Positions 58,429 through 64,000 of a DNA stretch of 64,000 nucleotides are shown here, piece by piece (the stretch's first letter is position 1; the number at the start of each line of letters is the position of its first letter). Both the position numbers and the translations under genes were made by a program. The stretch covers positions 106,235 through 170,234 of the forward strand of contig JAMZAV010001296.1 of assembly GCA_024449915.1 (NCBI GenBank), written 5' to 3'. The notes under the pieces are model-generated. The model had not been told where the DNA came from, did no database searches, and worked only from the letters and a program-made list of their open reading frames with translations. The DNA comes from Sweltsa coloradensis. Lineage: Eukaryota; Arthropoda; Insecta; Plecoptera; Chloroperlidae.

Positions 58429-59039
58429 ACTATTTAACTTCTTAATTGTAGCTGCGTTATAGATCTGAATGGATGGAACTTCTGGATTGAATTAAATATT
58501 AACAATTTCACCTACAGGAGTGTTTCCCGACAAACAAAATAGAGAAATCCTAGCCGATGTTGTGAGATGGACTTTGTCTCCGTCCTCGCCTTGTACCACA
58601 AGCAGAGTCATGCTCGGGGTCAATTCTTCCCCGGGTCAAGACGGGGGTGTTATAAGCCAGAATACAGAAAGTTGGTAACACTGCTACCCACAGTACGGGT
58701 TAAAATATTACGGAGGGTCTGGAGCCACGGGGCGTGGCGTCTTGATACAAGCTTTGCTGCCACGATATCCCGTTAAACAACCAGTTTTCAACTATTATCT
58801 ACTCAAAATTTAGGTCCATTTAGGTTAGCTAAAGTTAGTTTTTGTTTGTTGTTTTTGTTCAAAGAAAATCGGAAAAAAGTTATTTTGACCCCTACAAAAT
58901 TTCCCCCTCCAAACCCGGTCGCACTAGAAGGGCTCCTGAATCCTTCCATGCCATGGTTTCTATGTTTAAGAGATTGCCCAAGTACTTCAAAAAACCGATA
59001 CCTTTTTTTTTATTTCAGCTCCCCCGGGTTTGGGCCCTA
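58429..59039. other. intergenic sequence
   Basis: No recognised feature. Sequence quality appears to drop from about 58850, with homopolymer stretching as in the first 9 kb. Confidence 0.5.
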
Positions 59040-61015
59040 ACAGTCCCACGTTCCCCCGGTTATAGTGTTTGGGGGACATGTAAACGGAACAAACCAAGCC
59101 GCGGCAGTTTTTCCGCCCGGTAGTACAGGAGGTTATAGTGTTGGTTTTTCACATGTAAGGGGGAAAAAAGCCACAGGGGCGGCAGATTTCCCCCCGGAGT
59201 ACAGGTAGGTTTTAGGGGTTGGTTCACATGTAGCGGAAAAAAGGCCCCAAACCGCGGCCCGTATTCCCCCCGGTGTAAGGTTTGGTTATAGTGTTGGTTT
59301 TAATGTAGCGGGAAAAAGCCAAAAGCCCGGGCAGTATTCCGCCCGGTTTGTTTCAAGGGAGGTTATTTGTGTTGGTTCACATGGGAGCGGAACAAGCCAC
59401 AGCCCCGGCAGTATTCCGCCCGGTAGTACAGGTAGGTTAAAATGTTTGGGTTTACATGTAGCGGAAAAAAAGCCCCAAACCCCGGCGTATTCCCCCCGGT
59501 AGTACAGGTAGGTTATAGGGTTTGGGTTTAAAATGTAGCGGAACAAAACCACAGCCGCGGCAGTATTCCGCCGGTAGTACGGGGGTTTTAGTGTTGGTTC
59601 ACATGTAGCGGAACAAAACCACGGCCCCGGGGTATTCCGCCCCGGGTTTGACAGGTAGGTTATAGTGTTTGGTTTACATGTACGGAACAAGCAAGCCGCG
59701 GCATATTCCGCCCGGTAGACAGGTAGGTTATAGTGGGGGGGTTAAAATGTAGCGGAAACCCAAACCCCAGCCGGGCAGTATTTCCCCCCGGGAGTACCGG
59801 TAGGGTTTTAGTGGTTTGGGTTTACAAATAGCGGAAAAAAGCCACAGGGGGGGGGCAGGGATTTTCCCCCCGGTAGTACAGGGAGGTTTAGTGTTTGGGT
59901 TACACGAGCGGAACAAGCCACAGGGCGGGAGGATTCCGAACCCGGTTTGTACAGGTAGGTTATAGTGTTGGTTTTACATGTAGCGGAACAAAACCACCCG
60001 CCGCCCGGGAGTTTTCCGCCCCGGGAGTACAAAGGGAGGTTAAGTGTTGGTTTTTAAGGGAGCGGAAAAGCCAAAGCCGCGGCAGTATTCCGCCCGGTAG
60101 TACAGGTAGGTTATAGTGTTTGGGTTTAAAAGTAAACGGAACAAAACCCCCAGCCGCGGCAGATTCCGCCCGGTGTACAGGGAGGGTTTTAGGGTTTGGG
60201 TTTCCCCCGTAGCGGAAACAAGCCACAGCCGCGGCAGTATTCCGCCCGGTTAGTTTCAGGGAGGTTATAGTGTTGGGTTTCCCAAAAGTAGCGGAAAAAG
60301 CCACAGCCCCCGGGGAAAATTCCCCCGGGATAAAGGCAGGTTATGTGTTGGTTCACATGTAGCGGAAAAAACCACAGCCGCGGCAGTATTCCGCCCGGTA
60401 GTACAGGTAGGTTATAGTGTTGGTTCAATGTAGCGGAACAAGCAAAAGCCGCCCGGGAGTTATTTCGCCCGGGTTTGTACAGGCAGGTTATAGTGTTTGG
60501 GTTTCCCCTGGAGCGGAACAAGCCACCCGCCCCCGGCAGTTATTCCCCCCGGTAGTAAGGGAGGTTTTAGTGTTGGTTCACATGTAGCGGAAAAAGCCAC
60601 AGCCGGGCAGTATTTCCCCCCGGGGGAGTACAGGGGAGGTTATAGTGTTGGTTCACATTTTAGCGGAACAAGCCACAGCCCCGGGGAGTATTCCGCCCGG
60701 TTTGAAAGGTAGGTTTTTAAAGGGTTTGGGTTTACATGTAGCGGAACAAGCCCCAGCCGCGGAGTATTCCCCCCGGTAGTAAAAGGGAGGTTATAGTGGG
60801 GGGTTCACATTTTAGGGAACAAGCCCAGCCGCGGGAGTATCCGCCCGGGAGTACAGGTAGGTTATATGTTGGTTAAAATGTAGCGGAAAAAAACCAAAAC
60901 CGCGGCCCGTTTCCGCCCGGTGTAAAAGGTAGGTTATAGTGGTTTGGTTTACATTTTAGCGGGGAAAAAGCCAAAGCCGCGGCGTATTCCGGGGCCCGGG
61001 GGGAGACAGGTAGGC
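59040..61015. repeat. 72-bp GC-rich minisatellite, about 27 units
   Basis: Unit: TAGCGGAACAAGCCACAGCC, GCGGCAGTATTCCGCCCGG, TAGTACAGGTAGGTTATAG, TGTTGGTTCACATG. GCGG...CCGC blocks within each unit could form hairpins. Units differ mainly by homopolymer stretching and swaps such as ACA to AAA, suggesting consensus noise over a more homogeneous array. Long open frames on both strands follow from the 72-bp period being divisible by three. Confidence 0.95.
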
Positions 61016-61539
61016 CTTAAATGCATCGACATTATTATAGCTTTTAAAAGCGTAGCCATGGGGGGAGGGACTTCTTCTTCTTATCATTAATTTTTATTCT
61101 GTAAATTATCTTGGTTTATGATACAAATTAAATACATTTTAAAAGTGCCTTTTCAAAAAACACGTTTAAAAAATACAAATAAAAACAATTTCATATGTAG
61201 CTTATGTGCCTCCCCCCCCCCCACAAAAAAACAACACATTGCGACCATTTGTTAAGCATCTTTTGAAGTTATATCTTATTCTTGGCCGCCCCCCCCCCCC
61301 GAAATATATTCCTGTGTACGCCACTGATAGCACTGATAGCCTGGGTCACTTAGGTTTAACCGTAAAGTGACTAATACATAGGTTTAACATTACAATATTT
61401 CGGAGTCTCCAATTCTCTACTAAAGTACAGTTCGTGCGCGACTCACGTGTTGAACTTGGGTCCTTCAGAATCTGAGGGACAGAGTGGGAAACCATCCGGC
61501 CTTCCATCACATTCACATACGCTTGACCCATCTGGGCTG
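61016..61539. other. intergenic sequence
   Basis: AT-rich with poly-C tracts at about 61211-61221 and 61290-61300. No gene recognised. Confidence 0.5.
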
Positions 61540-61790
61540 GCGCTGCTCTGTCCAGTATGAACACTCTCTCCAACCACTTCACAACCTAGTGTTAAGAACC
61601 ATCACACATTCTCCACAATCAAACACCAATTCACTGGCGTCACCAGGATATCGGATTCCCCAACTCCAAGAACATATTACTTCCATCTCCAGTAAATTCT
61701 ACCGAGCCCTTAGAACCCACTATCATCCTGCGGTTTGCTGCCAGTGTCCCCAGCCGCGACCGTCTTCCAAGACCAATCGCCAGAATTGGA
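61540..61790 (+). pseudogene. fragment of a Jockey-type reverse transcriptase C-terminus
   Basis: The plus-strand translation has LHNLVLRTITHSP, then a degraded stretch, then IPQLQEHITSISSKFYRALR with THYHPAV. A conserved VLRTIT...P...IP.LQEHI...SSKF...LRTH pattern is typical of the region after the polymerase domain in Jockey-clade LINEs. It is unlike the 7-kb element's sequence, so it is from another family. Upstream polymerase motifs are absent; the element is 5'-truncated or decayed. It ends shortly before the pentamer array. Confidence 0.55.
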
Positions 61791-61914
61791 AACAGGGCAT
61801 CATTCCATTCAAATGCGGGAAAAAACGTATATCAACCGCACCACGCTGACTCCAAATCTCCCCCACCAACCCTGACAAGAAAAGGCGGGTCTCAGGGTCA
61901 CAGCGAACGCATTA

Positions 61915-62130
61915 CAGCCGTTCCGTTCCGTTCCGTTCCGGGTTCCGTTCCGATCCGTTCCGTTCCGTTCCGTTCCGTTCCGTTCCGTTCCGTTCCGTTC
62001 CGTTCCGTTCCGTTCCGTCCGTTCCGTTCCGTTCCGTTCCGTTCCGTTCCGTTCCGTTCCGTTCTTTTCCGTTCCGTTCCGTTCCGTTCCGTTCCGTTCC
62101 GTGCCATGCCGTGCCGTTCCGTTCCGTGGC
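61915..62130. repeat. TTCCG pentanucleotide array, about 40 units
   Basis: Nearly pure TTCCG repeats with a few slips and GTGCC(A/G)TGCC variants at the right end. The minus-strand frame coding an NGTER repeat is an artefact. Confidence 0.97.
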
Positions 62131-63314
62131 CAGAGCTAGGGCCAGTGGGTATAACTAATCACTTCGTGCCGTGCTCCAAGTGCTGCGCACTACACGCTCC
62201 AGGCTCAGGGGTCGTGCGACCAGATGCTACACTCGGTTCACCAGTCCAATTCTGTTTCTCGACCTCATAGAAGGACAATTTTTAGGAGCGAACTCAACAC
62301 GGTGCTCTCCTCAAATTGGGATCTGTCTTCCACCCCGTCCGGCTGTACGTCCAAGTTGTTTACTTGAGCAATCGAGGATAAACAGAACCGAGCTGAAGAG
62401 GGGAAGTTACAATGTACTGGGCGGAGCGAAACAAGTGCGCGGTGTCTCATATGAGTCAGTGCATTATAGTTTGACACAGAATGCTAACTGAAAGGAATTG
62501 AACGGAACGGCTGTAAAGCGTTCGCTGCTTTAGGCCGCCTATGAAACGACCGGCTCCACACGGTTCTGACTCTCTTGAAGGCAACGTGCTAACACTGCCC
62601 TCCATCCCTTCCAATCTTCTCTCGTTTTCTAGCTCATCCCATGCAAACAATAAGAAGGATACTCGCGAGTGAATGTATCTGCCAATGAAACAGCCACATC
62701 CCTTTCCCTTTCCCCCTCCTTCCCCTCCCCACCATAACAACTCAATCTCTAAGTGAAAAAGAGTTCTCCCAAAGGCATAATGCCATTTCTTCAATAAGAG
62801 CCCATAGGGTCGGGTTTTTGTGTCAACTACTTTGAATACACAAAAGTAAACCAGTGTAATGTATTCAACAGAAGATCAAAAGAATTCCACTACATCTCTC
62901 AGTGAGTTTTCGTACAACCTACCGCCAAATGGTCGGTAAATCGTAGCTAGCTTGGCTGATGGCATCTGGTTGTAAGTTGACAACCACAACTTAGGAATTA
63001 TTCTTTTAGGATCGTATGTTTCTTTTCAAGCTATGCTAAGATTATCCCGTTAAAGTGGTCAATGTGGCTAAAATAGCTAAATGCGAATCCAAATGAATAG
63101 TCAAATTTGTTTGAGTGTTCCACGATTCTTGCATCCCCTAATTGGCGCCCGTTTGTTCTCAACCCTCACCCTTAATACGTTTCACAATAATCACACGGAA
63201 TCGTATAAACCGAATCCATAGAATCTTAGCACGGTCCCTTAGGTTTGGATCTTGAAAATAAACTCTGAAGCATGTTAGTAAATTTTTAAAGTCGTCTGTG
63301 CAATGCAATCCTTA
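62131..63314. other. intergenic sequence, no gene recognised
   Basis: Frames at 62171-62491 and 62456-62794 lie on opposite strands and have no domain. Single repeats of TTCCG-like sequence (GAACGGAACGG near 62500) occur downstream of the array. Confidence 0.5.
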
Positions 63315-63610
63315 TTGCCCAGCCAATCTCTATTGGCTTGTCCGCTCTTATTGGCCTATAGCACTTATTGGTATGTCAGTCTTATTGGTCTGTCGGTCTT
63401 ATTCAACCTATATCACTTATAGCCTGTCGCTCGTTTTGGCTTGTCGCTCTTGTTAGCTCATATCTATTATTGGCTATCGATCTTTTTGGGTCCTTGGTTC
63501 GATCGAATTGCCCTGTTGCTCTCATTGAAATGTCGCTGTTGTTGACCAAGCCACTCTTTGGCAGCCGGCTTTTTATTGGGCATGTCACTCTTATTCCACC
63601 AATAAATCCA
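63315..63610 (+). repeat. degenerate ~17-18 bp tandem repeat
   Basis: Unit near TCTTATTGGYCTGTCGC, about 15 diverged copies (CTCTATTGGCTTGTCCG, TCTTATTGGTCTGTCGG, TCGTTTTGGCTTGTCGC). The frame at 63368-63676 is a by-product. Confidence 0.8.
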
Positions 63611-63769
63611 GCTCCCCCACTACATGACAACTGTCATGGCTTTCTCAAAGTCTTGCTTGTATCTGCCTGTTTTTAAATAAATCTTTATTCATTTCCACCA
63701 GGGACAAATCTATTTCTCCAATAAAGAAGCTAGGAGTAATATGAAAATATATTTAAGGGCTATGGCAAG

Positions 63770-64000
63770 TGGGAGTGTTAAAAAAAAGGGTTATGCCACT
63801 TCTTTACAAAATTCGGGATATTATAAGTACAGCTTTTGTTACTACCCATTTGTTAAAAAAAGGTATGCCACTGCCCTCTTACATATTATCATATTGGGAT
63901 TATATAAAGTACAGCTTTTGTTTACTACAAATTTGTTATTGCTAAAAAGTGGTTATCCAAACTGTTCGTACATATTACAAACATTTTTGTGCGATATTTT
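63770..64000 (+). repeat. ~95-bp tandem repeat at the window edge
   Basis: GTTAAAAAAAGG, TATGCCACT, TATTATAAGTACAGCTTTTG and ACTACAAATTTGTT recur at about 63776-63860, 63853-63940 and partly from 63935. Probably continues beyond the window. Confidence 0.75.

Noticed and set aside
59286..60521. Several 110-134 residue Pro/Asn-rich frames on the minus strand
   Set aside because: They are translations of the 72-bp minisatellite, whose period is a multiple of three.
61898..62107. 69-residue NGTER-repeat protein on the minus strand
   Set aside because: Simple translation of the TTCCG pentamer array.

Overview
The window is transposon-dense animal DNA with no convincing host gene. A Jockey-clade LINE, a BEL/Pao element and a Ty3/Gypsy element, together with AT-rich sequence, tRNA-derived SINE-like pieces and much satellite DNA, point to an arthropod. 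Jockey LINEs are best known from insects and other arthropods. The species cannot be named from the sequence.

Layout. 1-9 kb reads like poorly polished assembly: homopolymers are stretched, frames break constantly, and only a tandem repeat at the left edge is clear. 6.9-11.2 kb is a Jockey-like LINE on the minus strand, with a clean gag and endonuclease start; its reverse transcriptase lies in the noisy sequence and is shattered. 13.3-17.6 kb is a foldback-type DNA transposon. Its inverted termini are built of ~164-bp tandem units and it encloses a decayed XPG/FEN-like nuclease gene with a C-terminal Cys-rich cluster, on the minus strand.

18.2-51.7 kb is the most striking object: a very large palindromic (foldback) structure. 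It has ~1.6-kb near-identical inverted ends. The arms continue inward as arrays of a ~125-bp satellite full of ACAGTG/CACTGT dyads, inverted between left and right, around a ~7-kb spacer without recognisable genes. Two younger LTR retrotransposons sit inside it. A Ty3/Gypsy element (18641-29114) lies in the left arm, with a 4-bp TTAT duplication; the undisturbed right arm preserves its empty site. A BEL/Pao element (43497-49202) lies in the right arm and lacks its integrase core. Without these two, the foldback would be about 17 kb.

51.7-64 kb holds a 400-bp TA-flanked MITE, SINE-like tRNA heads, a 29-bp repeat, about 2 kb of a 72-bp minisatellite, a Jockey-type reverse-transcriptase fragment, a CCGTT pentamer array and two further short-unit repeats at the right edge. 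The proteins that can be read are retrotransposon or transposon proteins (capsid/nucleic-acid binding, protease, reverse transcriptase, RNase H, integrase, endonuclease, XPG-like nuclease). They act on their own elements rather than in a host pathway. Most are broken.
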